A stretch of DNA of 23,285 nt from a virus: IMG/VR virus record IMGVR_UViG_3300034524_000034, positions 1 to 23,285 of that record. One strand, 5' to 3'. Below the pieces are notes generated by a model. The model was not told the DNA's origin, did not search any database, and saw only the letters and a program-made list of their open reading frames with translations. Shown in pieces: positions 1 to 8,528 of the stretch (position 1 is its first letter; the number at the start of each line of letters is the position of its first letter). Both the position numbers and the translations under genes were made by a program.

Positions 1-3000
1 AGTTTTAAAACTACTATAAAGCTCTTCAACTCTCTTGATAGTGTTTTTAACAGCCTGAATAGCAGCATTACCGCCAAGCTCCCAAGCGCTTTTAATATTA
101 TCTTTGTTCTCGTTTTGGATTTCAGCGTTTGCTTCACCAGCTTGAGATTCATCTGACAACTGTTCATTTAAGGATTGTTCTTTAACCTTTAAAACGCCAT
201 CTTCAAGGGCTACATAATCCTGGCCTTGTTCATTGTTGTATTCATTAATACCTTCAACCAATTGTCTCTTATAGTCAAGGCTCGTGTTTGCATCAAGTGC
301 TGCTATTTCTGCAAGAGTTTGTTGTTTCTGATTTTCAAGCCCAAGCTGTTGATTTATCACAGCTGCTTCAGCTTCAAGTTTTTTAATCTGAATATCTATT
401 TCAGCATCAAATTCCTGGTCTTTCATGTCGATAATTGCCGAGATAGCTGACTGCTGACCTTCAACACTTGAGCTATTAAATAGATTAGATTGTTTTAATA
501 ATTCAGGATATTCTTGGGCTAGTTTATATAGTTGCTCAGCACTTAAGGCTGTTCCTTGAGCTAGTTGTTCTTGAGCAGCTGTTAGGTTTGATGTTGAACT
601 AACGAGATTATCCATCAATGTGATAGTTTCTTCAAGTGGTGTATTCTCTACATCTATATATAAAGAAACTTCTCTTGTCGCTTGGATCATATCTAAATCT
701 GAATTGATTCGTTCAAGCTTTTCAGCAGCAGAATTTAACGTGCTTGTGTCAATCTCTACACCGGGCGACTGAGCGCCTAATCGGGCAATTTCTTGAAGCA
801 GATCTCTTTTTTGTTTAAGAAGCTCTCCTTCTTTTTCATCATAACTAGCTGCTTGGGCTTCAAGCTTATCAGCTTTTATTTGTCTCAGTAAAGCAAGTTG
901 TTCTTCTGCACCCTGATTAGCTACAGAATAAAAATCACTACCAGAATATGTATTCATCATGGCAACTAGATCTTCGGCTGTAGCTGTGCCGGCTGCTATT
1001 TTTTCAATATCTTCATCCAATGCACTGATCGCACTTTGCATATCAGTAACATCTGTCATGAATTCCTCGAAACTTATTCCAACTTCTACTTCATTTAGTG
1101 TCTCAACAGAATCAGTAACTTCTTCAACTTCCGTGACAACAGTTTGTAGTTCTGACTTTAATTCTGCAAACTGAGCAGATTGTTCATCAGTAAAATAACC
1201 AGCATTTTCATATTCTGTGATAGTGTCGATATATCCAAGCATTGTAGCTTGAAGTTCAAGCGCCTTACCTTTTTGAATATCTAATTCAGTATTCCACTTA
1301 TCTTGTTCTGATCGTGTAGCTTCAATTTGTTCAAGTAATCTATTATAATAGTACGATCCTTCTTCTTCACCATTTAACCTTGTCTGAAGGTCTGCTATGG
1401 TGTTGTCAAAATCAGTATTTTGGGATTCTAAATCGCTAATTGTTGTTGATAATGTTTCAAATTGACTTATTGTATTTTCGATACCAAAATCAAGCGTTGC
1501 TCCATCTGACCCAAGCGAAAAACCTGATTTCATATTTGTAAAGAATTTGCTAAATGGGTTTGAGCCTTCAATCTCATTTTGAGCGTTTTCTAATTTCTGA
1601 TTCTCAATAATTTGTTCCTCAAGATCTACACGCTCTCTAAGATAGTCAAGACGTTCCTGCTCTGATGCAGTTAGACCCTCATTTGTTCGCTTAGATTCTA
1701 GCTCTTCAATTTCTGTGTTTAGCTTGTCGTAAGCTTGAGTTAATTCATCAAGTTTTTCTTGAGCTTCTTCAGATGATACAGTAAGTAAGTCAAATCCTTT
1801 GATAAGGGCTGATACACCTACAGTTACAAGTGTTAATGGGTTTAATAATGCACCCTTGAGCATTGTTGCCACCTGTTTAACTCCATTAAGAGCTTTTTGT
1901 GCAGCTATGTTTGCTGAGGTTGCAACTGTGTTTTTCAATGTATTTGCCGTTTCAACAAGTGTGGCATCAGAATTTAAAGCGGTAGCAATCGCTGATTCTT
2001 TCTCAACAATCACACCAGCTTCTTTTAATGTGTTATTAACTTCTTGAACAATCGCTTGTTTTTTTGCAGCTTCTACTTCAAGATTCTCTACACCGACAAC
2101 AGATTTAAGAGCTGTCGCATATTCAGTAGCATTAATAGCTCCTTCTTTATAAAGTTTAGCCAGCTGATTATATTGAAGCCTTTTTTGTTTTAAAATTTCA
2201 ATTTCTGCTTCATTGCCTGCATTTTTAGCTTGCTGAAAATTATATTTAAAATAAGCATCTGTAGTTTCTGTTATTGAAGCTGCGTATTGTCTTTGTTGTT
2301 GTGTCCCAAGTTTTGTAGCTGTTGTAAATGCTGCAAGCAACCCAGTCATGTCACCAATGCTTTTTAATGCAAATACACCAATAGCAACACCACCAAGAGT
2401 TGCTGCAAAATTTAAAAGTTCCGGATTGATTTCTGTTATCTTATTAAATAAATCCTCAAAGCCACCCATGATATTTGTGATGCCATCAAGTAATCCTGAA
2501 TTACCAACAGCCATTCCAAGATCAATAATAGTGGCGTATAAGCTATTCCATTGCGCTCTAAAAGACTCCATTAAAGCTGCATTTTGTTCATCAAGATATG
2601 ATGTTTCACCAGATACAGACTCTTCAACCATTGCATAATATTTTGCAGAGTCGGTTGCCCAGTTTTGTAGTAACGTTAAGGCAACGTCACCTTGTCGTGT
2701 AGCCCCTAATGCTTCTTGAATTTGTTTAGCGACAGCATCATTGCCAGCATTGGAAAAATCATTATAGGCCCGGCTAGCTGTTTCCATCAAACCAGTAAAA
2801 TCTTTAAACTGGCCATTAACATCTTTTAATGAATAAGAAACGCCATTAGCATCAGAGCCAAGGGAATCAAACAGATTAACTGTCTTTTGTCTTGTTAAAT
2901 ATGAATTAATTGTTTTAAGAGAATTACCTGCTTCATCACCTGATTTAGCAAGTCTATCTCCAAGGATAGAAGTCATAACAATAGCATCATCAACATCACC

Positions 3001-4224
3001 ACCGATGGTTTTCATATACCCACCGATTTTTGACATAGCTGAACCAAATTCATCTGCTGTACCTAAAGCAGTTTTGTCAGCCATATAAGCCCATTTATTC
3101 AGGACTTCTTCAGCAAAATCAGCTGTCTCTTTGGTTCCGTCACTAAACTGCAATAATGTTGCATTTAATAATTTAACAGCTTCTTCTGCATCTTCTATCT
3201 CACCAACGCTCATGAACTTAGCTGTAAGTGTTGTTATTTCACCTAACAGTTCTTCGCTCTCAGCATATTGTTCGTTAATACGAACCCACGCAGATTGAAT
3301 TTCTTGAATGTCAGTCACTTGTGTTCCAGTTGCTTTAGCGGTTGAAACAGCATTAGATATTAAACGCTCTGCTGTTTCGGATGAAAAGTCATCCATAATA
3401 CGCTGTGTGTTTACAGCATTGTAGTTTACTTCTACAATATTTGTTCCAAGCTCGCTAAATGCAGCAGCTAAGGCACGAATTCCAACCAATGAAATACCTG
3501 CGCTCAGAATTGAATATCTTAAACTTGAAGCGTTCCCTAATGTAGTATCTTGATTTGTGAGTGAACTTAAATATGAAGATCCTGATCGCATTTGCGACTG
3601 AGCATTTTGGTAAGCTTGAACTTGATTTTTGAGGGAAGCCTTTTGATCACTTTCTTCTTTATCAAAGTATTCTTTAAACACATCAGCAGAATCCTTTGCA
3701 AGTTTCCGCTTAGTTAGTTCAGATTTTAAAAAATCATTTTCAATCTTTGCATTGTTTTGTTCTTTTGCTCTTGCGAGATCTTTTGAATATTCAATGCGTT
3801 TTGCAAGCTCTTCTTTTTCAGCTTCAGTAAGCTCTTTGCCTAGATTTTTTGCAAGCTCTGTGCTTTTTTTGCGTTCTTTTTCTTCCTTTGCAATGGCCTG
3901 AGCTAGCAATTTATCTGCATTCTTTTGGACATCAGCAGCAGACTTAATTTTTTGCTTTTCAATATCGGCCTGTTGTTTAAGTTCTGCTTTTAGCTTTTCT
4001 GATGCTGATACACCACCATTGTTTACCTTATCTAAGGCTTCATTGTATTCTTTGGCAGCCTTGGTGAGTTTGCTGTAAGATGTTTCAATGTTACTTAAGT
4101 TGGCAGCAAGTGTCTTGCTTGATTTGTTAATTTCATTAAAGCTCTTAGACACTTCACTGATACTGTTGCCGGAATCATCAACATTAAATTCAACGCCAAA
4201 CCGAATTCCCTTTTCTTCAGCCAT
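1..4224 (-). CDS. phage tail tape measure protein (C-terminus beyond window)
   Basis: The reading frame is open from an ATG at 4224 to the left edge, at least 1408 codons; I read the frame through to position 1 without a stop. Tape measure proteins set siphovirus tail length, lie inside the tail tube and help DNA enter the cell. Seen here: an N-terminal Lys/Glu/Ala-rich coiled-coil stretch (about residues 40-200), hydrophobic segments near 232-255, 598-620 and 787-812, a middle region resembling TP901-type tape measure domains, and a long Glu/Gln-rich coiled coil from about 815 onward. The start is fixed by GGGAGGTGG just upstream, and the ATG directly abuts the stop of the preceding gene, so the two are probably coupled in translation. 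Position after a major tail protein and a chaperone-like gene agrees with the role. The missing C-terminus could carry a lytic domain that I cannot see. Confidence 0.93.
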   Translation of the reverse strand, partial: MAEEKGIRFGVEFNVDDSGNSISEVSKSFNEINKSSKTLAANLSNIETSYSKLTKAAKEYNEALDKVNNGGVSASEKLKAELKQQADIEKQKIKSAADVQKNADKLLAQAIAKEEKERKKSTELAKNLGKELTEAEKEELAKRIEYSKDLARAKEQNNAKIENDFLKSELTKRKLAKDSADVFKEYFDKEESDQKASLKNQVQAYQNAQSQMRSGSSYLSSLTNQDTTLGNASSLRYSILSAGISLVGIRALAAAFSELGTNIVEVNYNAVNTQRIMDDFSSETAERLISNAVSTAKATGTQVTDIQEIQSAWVRINEQYAESEELLGEITTLTAKFMSVGEIEDAEEAVKLLNATLLQFSDGTKETADFAEEVLNKWAYMADKTALGTADEFGSAMSKIGGYMKTIGGDVDDAIVMTSILGDRLAKSGDEAGNSLKTINSYLTRQKTVNLFDSLGSDANGVSYSLKDVNGQFKDFTGLMETASRAYNDFSNAGNDAVAKQIQEALGATRQGDVALTLLQNWATDSAKYYAMVEESVSGETSYLDEQNAALMESFRAQWNSLYATIIDLGMAVGNSGLLDGITNIMGGFEDLFNKITEINPELLNFAATLGGVAIGVFALKSIGDMTGLLAAFTTATKLGTQQQRQYAASITETTDAYFKYNFQQAKNAGNEAEIEILKQKRLQYNQLAKLYKEGAINATEYATALKSVVGVENLEVEAAKKQAIVQEVNNTLKEAGVIVEKESAIATALNSDATLVETANTLKNTVATSANIAAQKALNGVKQVATMLKGALLNPLTLVTVGVSALIKGFDLLTVSSEEAQEKLDELTQAYDKLNTEIEELESKRTNEGLTASEQERLDYLRERVDLEEQIIENQKLENAQNEIEGSNPFSKFFTNMKSGFSLGSDGATLDFGIENTISQFETLSTTISDLESQNTDFDNTIADLQTRLNGEEEGSYYYNRLLEQIEATRSEQDKWNTELDIQKGKALELQATMLGYIDTITEYENAGYFTDEQSAQFAELKSELQTVVTEVEEVTDSVETLNEVEVGISFEEFMTDVTDMQSAISALDEDIEKIAAGTATAEDLVAMMNTYSGSDFYSVANQGAEEQLALLRQIKADKLEAQAASYDEKEGELLKQKRDLLQEIARLGAQSPGVEIDTSTLNSAAEKLERINSDLDMIQATREVSLYIDVENTPLEETITLMDNLVSSTSNLTAAQEQLAQGTALSAEQLYKLAQEYPELLKQSNLFNSSSVEGQQSAISAIIDMKDQEFDAEIDIQIKKLEAEAAVINQQLGLENQKQQTLAEIAALDANTSLDYKRQLVEGINEYNNEQGQDYVALEDGVLKVKEQSLNEQLSDESQAGEANAEIQNENKDNIKSAWELGGNAAIQAVKNTIKRVEELYSSFKT

Positions 4225-4866
4225 CTACTTACCACCTCCCTCTAAGCCTTTTAATGCCATAACATCTTTCATTGTCATATGATCTTTTTTAACCGGGGCT
4301 TTCCCTGAATTAGCTAAAGGATGTTCACCCGGGTCAATAAATTTATTAGGCTCTGAAACCATATCAATGATTCCAGTTTTGTACTCCCAATTTATTTTTT
4401 TACCAATATAATTAAGAAGATTAGAAAATTGAGTTAATGTCATATTCCTGATATCTTCATAAGTGTTTGATGTATACGCTTGAATAGCACATATAGAAGT
4501 TTTCCACTCGACTGATTCTTTTGTTTTATCTATATCTTTTTCGCCATTTGCATCAGTCATGCCATTGACAGCTTTTATATCTGCTATTAAATCAGGGAAA
4601 CCGCTAACACTAATATTTTTCATAAGTTCTTCAAGATCTGTATCTCTGAATGATTCTGCAAGAAAGCACATCATAGCAACTGATTTCTCTTCTTCCTGCA
4701 TATTCCCAACCATATCTGAATGATCAAAAAAACTTAGATATGTGTTTGCTTTATATAGGTCAGCCATTACGTATGGGTAACATCTTCGTGGTAGATTATC
4801 GATAAAGCAAGTAATATCAATTGGTAGACCTAACGCCATTTCAAGTTCTTGACCTTTAATTGTCAT
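4225..4866 (-). CDS. putative tail assembly chaperone (positional call)
   Basis: A 213-residue acidic protein between the major tail protein and tape measure genes, the slot normally used by tail assembly chaperones that bind the tape measure before tube polymerisation. I do not recognise a family with certainty; it begins TIKGQELEMALGLPIDI and ends with a Lys/Gly-rich tail. Start is ATG after AGGGGG. In many siphoviruses this locus makes a longer product by ribosomal frameshifting. There is an A6 run near the 3' end (about 4286-4291), but the -1 frame stops after three codons and the +1 frame stops before the next gene, so no extended fusion product is encoded. It sits after the terminator at 4888-4922, so its expression may depend on readthrough. 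Confidence 0.6.
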   Translation of the reverse strand: MTIKGQELEMALGLPIDITCFIDNLPRRCYPYVMADLYKANTYLSFFDHSDMVGNMQEEEKSVAMMCFLAESFRDTDLEELMKNISVSGFPDLIADIKAVNGMTDANGEKDIDKTKESVEWKTSICAIQAYTSNTYEDIRNMTLTQFSNLLNYIGKKINWEYKTGIIDMVSEPNKFIDPGEHPLANSGKAPVKKDHMTMKDVMALKGLEGGGK

Positions 4867-4887
4867 AATTCCCCCTAAAAATAAATC

Positions 4888-4922
4888 AAAAAATAGGCAA
4901 CAGCTTTTACACTGTTACCTAT
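4888..4922 (-). terminator. intrinsic terminator after major tail gene
   Basis: On the minus strand an 11-bp stem (ATAGGTAACAG / CTGTTGCCTAT, one G-U pair) with an 8-nt loop is followed by a run of five T. It lies about 20 bp past the major tail stop codon and before the chaperone-position gene. Confidence 0.85.
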
Positions 4923-4941
4923 AAACAACATTATCCGCTTA

Positions 4942-5691
4942 TTAAACGGCTACACCATCGATAAATAATGACCACAGCTTACCATCAACTCTCTGAGCGT
5001 CTTTTGCTTCTGCTTCAAAAGTTGGAGCGAAAGCAGACTGATGTGAAGGACTGATTGTAAAACCAGAAGTACACTGTGCCTTATAGATTTTAAGCATTGC
5101 GTTTGCAGTAATCTGGGTATCTTCATCGTAAATTGGGAAGATGTACTCAGCAATAAACGGTTTAGACATTGATTTCTGAGTAACACTATATTCTACCGCT
5201 TTGTTTGAAGCTAGATATTCATACACAATTGTAATACCTGTGCCTGCATCGGCTGTAGCAAATTTAAGTTCAGTTGTTGCTGCGGTAGACAATACCTCAC
5301 CAGCAACAGGATCACCTGTGTCAACTACAGTAAACCCATTAACAACAACAGATCCGGCAATTGGTGTATTACTAAGGTTAACAATACCATCTTCAGGGAC
5401 ACGAACTTCCAATGCATCTGTCATATTTACAGCTGCTACAGTCTTGTCAGCACCATCCATATACTCCAATAAACCTTCATTAAAAGTAGCATTAGTTCCT
5501 GAGATAGTTAATGCTTGATCCTGTTTAAATGAAGCAATTGGGAACATTTTATTACCACCGGTAATATCATCCTTTGAAGATGTCGATTCTACACTCAAAT
5601 CCTGCAAATCTGTAAATCCAATAATGGTTTTTGGTTCTCTAAAATCACGCATGATTAGTTTACCAATTCCATGAATAATCTCTTTAGCCAT
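4942..5691 (-). CDS. major tail (tube) protein
   Basis: This 249-residue protein has the composition and position of a siphovirus tail tube subunit: beta-rich, Gly/Thr/Val-rich, with a central domain around residues 100-165 (VVVNGFTVVDTGDPVAGE) that looks like an inserted Ig-like or surface-exposed module, then a conserved-looking C-terminal segment with an FTISPSHQSAFAPTFEAEAKD stretch (given here as two parts: FTISPSHQSAF and APTFEAEAKD). The start ATG follows CAGGAGGAAATAA. It is the gene after the tail terminator-like gene and is followed at once by a strong intrinsic terminator, as expected for a protein needed in many copies. I am confident of the role from context and composition, less so of the exact family. 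Confidence 0.8.
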   Translation of the reverse strand: MAKEIIHGIGKLIMRDFREPKTIIGFTDLQDLSVESTSSKDDITGGNKMFPIASFKQDQALTISGTNATFNEGLLEYMDGADKTVAAVNMTDALEVRVPEDGIVNLSNTPIAGSVVVNGFTVVDTGDPVAGEVLSTAATTELKFATADAGTGITIVYEYLASNKAVEYSVTQKSMSKPFIAEYIFPIYDEDTQITANAMLKIYKAQCTSGFTISPSHQSAFAPTFEAEAKDAQRVDGKLWSLFIDGVAV

Positions 5692-5704
5692 TTATTTCCT
5701 CCTG

Positions 5705-6190
5705 TTAAATTAAATATTTATATTCAAAAACCAATGTATATTTTTCCCACCCTGTGTTTCTTGATAATTGTATATTGTCACGTCTACGGTAGGATAAACC
5801 ATACAGTCCAATGGGTAATTTTTTTAACCCAAGTTTTTGCCGGTTGTTTGTGTCGAGAATTTCAATTAACCGTTTCATAATGATTAAATGCCTACGATCA
5901 ACTGATGTTTTATCTTGAGTGATGTGGATATCAACTGCAATATAACCAACTTCTTCAAAGCTATTAACAGAACCACCACTCTCGTCATGGATACATATTT
6001 TTGTGGAATAGTTAGTTAATAAGTCATCTGGTGTTTGTGCGTCAAATATTTGTTTTCTAAGGGCTTCAATAAACTCATCGTGTGTCATTTCAAATTTGTC
6101 AATATCAAGGAGTTTGACTATTTCAGCATCATCTCTGATAGCCTTAAAAATTTCTACATTAACTTGTTTAATATCAAATATACTTATCAC
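5705..6190 (-). CDS. putative tail terminator / tail completion protein
   Basis: A 161-residue protein directly upstream of the major tail gene. Tail terminators cap the growing tube and join it to the head; they are usually 130-170 residues and encoded here. The sequence shows an N-terminal helical part (EIFKAIRDDAEIVKLLDI) and a later alternating beta pattern with HLIIMKRLIEIL and YTLVFEYKYLI at the C-terminus, compatible with that fold. The start is GTG at 6190, which directly abuts the TAG of the preceding gene, with AAAGG five bases upstream. Family assignment rests on size, pattern and position, not on a diagnostic motif. Confidence 0.6.
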   Translation of the reverse strand: MISIFDIKQVNVEIFKAIRDDAEIVKLLDIDKFEMTHDEFIEALRKQIFDAQTPDDLLTNYSTKICIHDESGGSVNSFEEVGYIAVDIHITQDKTSVDRRHLIIMKRLIEILDTNNRQKLGLKKLPIGLYGLSYRRRDNIQLSRNTGWEKYTLVFEYKYLI

Positions 6191-6763
6191 CTAACCTTTC
6201 TCTGTTGTAACTGTTATAAATTGTCCATTGTTTACAGCTGACTGAACTTTGGGAATAACTTCACTATCTATTTTTTCTAAAAACAATGAGTATATATTGC
6301 CCAAAAAACTATCTATTCTTGGGTATGGTTTCTGCCCCTGACCAATTGGGATTGTGATACCTGCCATGTTACCAAGTGAGAGCCTTCTAATTTCACCAAT
6401 ACCTGTTTCCCAGTTGGGAGTAGTGTAATAACCATACTGTCTACCTACAATTTTTTTTCCTTTACGCAGTGGATTCCAATAATTACTTTTTTTGTATTTG
6501 CTCAAGTATGGGTTTGAATCTAACATATATTGACCACTTCCGTATTCTTGAAGAAATGCCTTTGCATTTTCTGTCCCAACCTCAAAATGGGTTGTATTGA
6601 TACTGCTAATATCATTGTTTACATAGCCACCATTATCCAATACCCAATAAACATTAGATGATACAGTGCTTATAATAGAATCATATAAGGCTTTATCTAA
6701 TAATTCTTTACAATACCATCTAAAACTAAATTCATCGAAAGTTACCTTGTTATAAGTAGCCAT
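6191..6763 (-). CDS. putative HK97-gp10-like tail/neck component
   Basis: About 190 residues, in the position of the HK97 gp10-type neck protein between head-tail connector and tail terminator. It carries an aromatic-rich central region (YGYYTTPNWETGIGEIRR) and a GITIPIGQGQKPYPRI segment; no diagnostic motif is visible. A TTG two codons earlier (6769) is possible, but the ATG at 6763 has CAGGGA about six bases upstream and lies just after the previous stop (TGATCATG), so I use it. The neighbouring genes upstream and downstream are packed without gaps, which suggests one operon with translational coupling. Confidence 0.55.
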   Translation of the reverse strand: MATYNKVTFDEFSFRWYCKELLDKALYDSIISTVSSNVYWVLDNGGYVNNDISSINTTHFEVGTENAKAFLQEYGSGQYMLDSNPYLSKYKKSNYWNPLRKGKKIVGRQYGYYTTPNWETGIGEIRRLSLGNMAGITIPIGQGQKPYPRIDSFLGNIYSLFLEKIDSEVIPKVQSAVNNGQFITVTTEKG

Positions 6764-6765
6764 GA

Positions 6766-7398
6766 TCAATCCCTGTAATATGTCATGTAACCAGATAATA
6801 AATCATTATCAAGTTCTTCAATATCAGTTATCTTGTATCGGTCTGATCCGATATACAAAATATCTTCTTTTTGAATATCCCAGTCTCTTGTTGTGATGAT
6901 CTGATTTACGCTATTACGATCTATACCGGCGTCAATTTGACGTTCTCTCATGCCAATCCTTTGGACGAAACAACCAATATCTTTAATAATATATGGAGAA
7001 TTGTTTATAATATCACCATCATCATTATAGGTAATCTGACTTCTCCTTAGCTCGACTGTGGTATTGTATAGAAGTGTTGAGAATAAATAATCAACTGGTG
7101 TTTCAATTGGATCACTAATAACAATCCCTTTTATGGAATATTCTGTGTCATCAGTGTTATCCATCATTTCAACGTAACTGCCACGTTTAACTTTAATTCC
7201 AAGCATACATGTCATTTGCTTTGTGTTTTCTTGTTTTGTGCTTCTTACATATTCACTATCCTGAACCTGCCCCCTAGTCTCCTGATTGTCTACTCTAAGG
7301 CCAACTGAGATGTATTCAGACTGCATAAGGTCATCATAGCGAACTCTTGCTTGCTCGATTACCTTGTCAATTACTTTAATTGTTGAGTTCTGAGCCAT
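6766..7398 (-). CDS. putative head-tail connector protein
   Basis: About 210 residues, acidic and Asp-rich, with a C-terminal region (DIQKEDILYIGSDRYKITDI) that resembles the beta-rich core of head closure/stopper proteins, which often contain a motif like 'DIIYYNGKRYEI'. Such proteins close the portal channel after packaging. The ATG at 7398 is preferred to a GTG at 7407 because AGGTGA lies five bases before it. The gene overlaps the 57-codon gene upstream by 23 bases in another frame. The role is inferred from position between capsid and tail genes; alternative: minor capsid protein of unknown function. Confidence 0.5.
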   Translation of the reverse strand: MAQNSTIKVIDKVIEQARVRYDDLMQSEYISVGLRVDNQETRGQVQDSEYVRSTKQENTKQMTCMLGIKVKRGSYVEMMDNTDDTEYSIKGIVISDPIETPVDYLFSTLLYNTTVELRRSQITYNDDGDIINNSPYIIKDIGCFVQRIGMRERQIDAGIDRNSVNQIITTRDWDIQKEDILYIGSDRYKITDIEELDNDLLSGYMTYYRD

Positions 7399-7549
7399 TT
7401 TCCTCACCTAACCTTTTGACATCATTGGCAATATCGAGAATTTTTTTGCGCACAAAAGAAAACATTTTTTGATCTTCGATGGAGACTTCAAGAATTTCAA
7501 GGATTGAAATTGTATCTGAGTATATCTTTTCGTATCTATTTTCTGTCAT
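7376..7549 (-). CDS. small conserved-position phage protein, 57 aa
   Basis: A 57-codon gene that is easy to miss. The ATG (7547-7549) shares one base with the TAA of the upstream connector gene (TAATG), and the reading frame ends inside the next gene. The peptide starts MTENRYEKIYSDTISILEIL and is predicted helical, Glu/Lys-rich with a short SFVRKK segment. The stop/start overlap on one side and 23-base overlap on the other, plus absence of any other explanation for the gap between flanking genes, support real translation by coupling. No function can be assigned. Confidence 0.65.
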   Translation of the reverse strand: MTENRYEKIYSDTISILEILEVSIEDQKMFSFVRKKILDIANDVKRLGEENGSELNN

Positions 7550-8037
7550 TAGTCATCATCTCCAAACTGTACAACAACAGCCGATAATGACTTGCTGCCA
7601 CTTATTTGAGCAATAAGATCATCTAAATACCGATTAGCATAATAAATAGAATCATTAATTGCTTCTGGTCTTTTTTCAAGCGATTTGATCTCAAATGTCA
7701 ATGTTTTAAAGTTAATAGCATCACGATTCAATTCATCTTTTAGCTTCATTAAGTAAGCCCTATAAGCATAATATGATGCTAAATACTTCTCTGAACTGGA
7801 TAGATCTTCTTCAATCCCCATCATTTTATTGACGACCACAGTTGTAGTTACACCAGCTTCATCAGTCACTTGGGTTTCAATATCTTCATAATAAAAATTA
7901 ATGTTTATATTGAGTGCCATTCCTGTTTCAATTAGCCCACGATAAGCAAGAGTGCTGTCTTCTGCTATTTCAGTTTTATAATCATCTGGGATAAGTGGTA
8001 GCATCATATCCATAATTGAATCTAATGTAGTTGCCAT
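7549..8037 (-). CDS. putative head-tail connector/adaptor protein
   Basis: A 162-residue protein two genes after the major capsid protein, the usual slot of the first head-tail connector that binds the portal ring. N-terminal SIMDMMLPLIPDDY and central SSEKYLASYYAYRAYLMKLK give a mostly helical profile, consistent with adaptor proteins of the gp6/gp15 type. Start ATG follows AGGAGGGTTAA. It ends in Asp-Asp-Asp and its stop overlaps the next start. No diagnostic motif; call is positional and based on the helical pattern. Confidence 0.5.
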   Translation of the reverse strand: MATTLDSIMDMMLPLIPDDYKTEIAEDSTLAYRGLIETGMALNININFYYEDIETQVTDEAGVTTTVVVNKMMGIEEDLSSSEKYLASYYAYRAYLMKLKDELNRDAINFKTLTFEIKSLEKRPEAINDSIYYANRYLDDLIAQISGSKSLSAVVVQFGDDD

Positions 8038-8046
8038 TTAACCCTC

Positions 8047-8478
8047 CTAAATCAAAACACTACCTTCTGATAGCTCCTTGATTTTATCCTCAATTTCAGC
8101 AATAAACTTTTCAGTCTTACCAAGCTCAATAGCCTTTACTCTAATATCTTTTAATAGTGTTGAACTATCAATATCATCAAGTTTTTTCTTGAAAGTTGTC
8201 AATGAATACCCAAGAAGTTTCTCGATATCTTCATTCGACATTACATTTTGACTCTCAATTTTTTCGTTGGCAATTTTTTCATCGATGTCAACAACCTCAA
8301 GAAAACCTTTTGAAAATGAGCCGGGACATTGTGTTGTCAAATACATGTACTCATCTTCTGTCAATGGGACAACTGTATTTGGCTTAAGTGACAAATGTTT
8401 TCCTTCTGTTACAAAATCAAGCGATAAACCAAAATCACTTCTTGATACGTTTTTTACCTTTACCATCTTTTCAGCCAT
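8047..8478 (-). CDS. unknown head-region protein with helical C-terminus
   Basis: A 143-residue protein right after the major capsid gene and its terminator. The N-terminal half (about 1-70) is beta-like (VKVKNVSRSDFGLSLDF, then KPNTVVPLTEDEY), and the C-terminal half is charged and helical (SNEDIEKLLGYSLTTFKKKL, IEDKIKELSEG). I do not recognise the family. The helical C-terminus could be a protein- or DNA-binding tail, and many phages have a small accessory protein here. Start ATG follows AAAGGAGAAGG. The promoterless position behind a terminator suggests lower expression than the capsid gene. Confidence 0.6.
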   Translation of the reverse strand: MAEKMVKVKNVSRSDFGLSLDFVTEGKHLSLKPNTVVPLTEDEYMYLTTQCPGSFSKGFLEVVDIDEKIANEKIESQNVMSNEDIEKLLGYSLTTFKKKLDDIDSSTLLKDIRVKAIELGKTEKFIAEIEDKIKELSEGSVLI

Positions 8479-8497
8479 TGTATATTCCTTCTCCTTT

Positions 8498-8525
8498 AAA
8501 AAAAATAGAAGGGGATGCCCCCTTC
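8498..8525 (-). terminator. intrinsic terminator after major capsid gene
   Basis: On the minus strand GAAGGGG pairs with CCCCTTC (7 bp, 4-nt loop) and is followed by TATTTTTTTT. It starts only a few bases past the major capsid stop codon; the ribosome binding site of the next gene (AAAGGAG) begins immediately after the T run. Confidence 0.88.
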
Positions 8526-8528
8526 ATA

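Noticed and set aside
4225-4300. Programmed ribosomal frameshift at the A6 run before the tape measure gene.
   Set aside because: The -1 frame stops after three codons and the +1 frame stops before the tape measure start, so no extended chaperone could be made; the slippery pattern is also incomplete.
5201-5518. Plus-strand 105-codon frame inside the major tail gene.
   Set aside because: Antisense shadow of a well-supported gene; Ser/Thr/Val-rich product without ribosome site.
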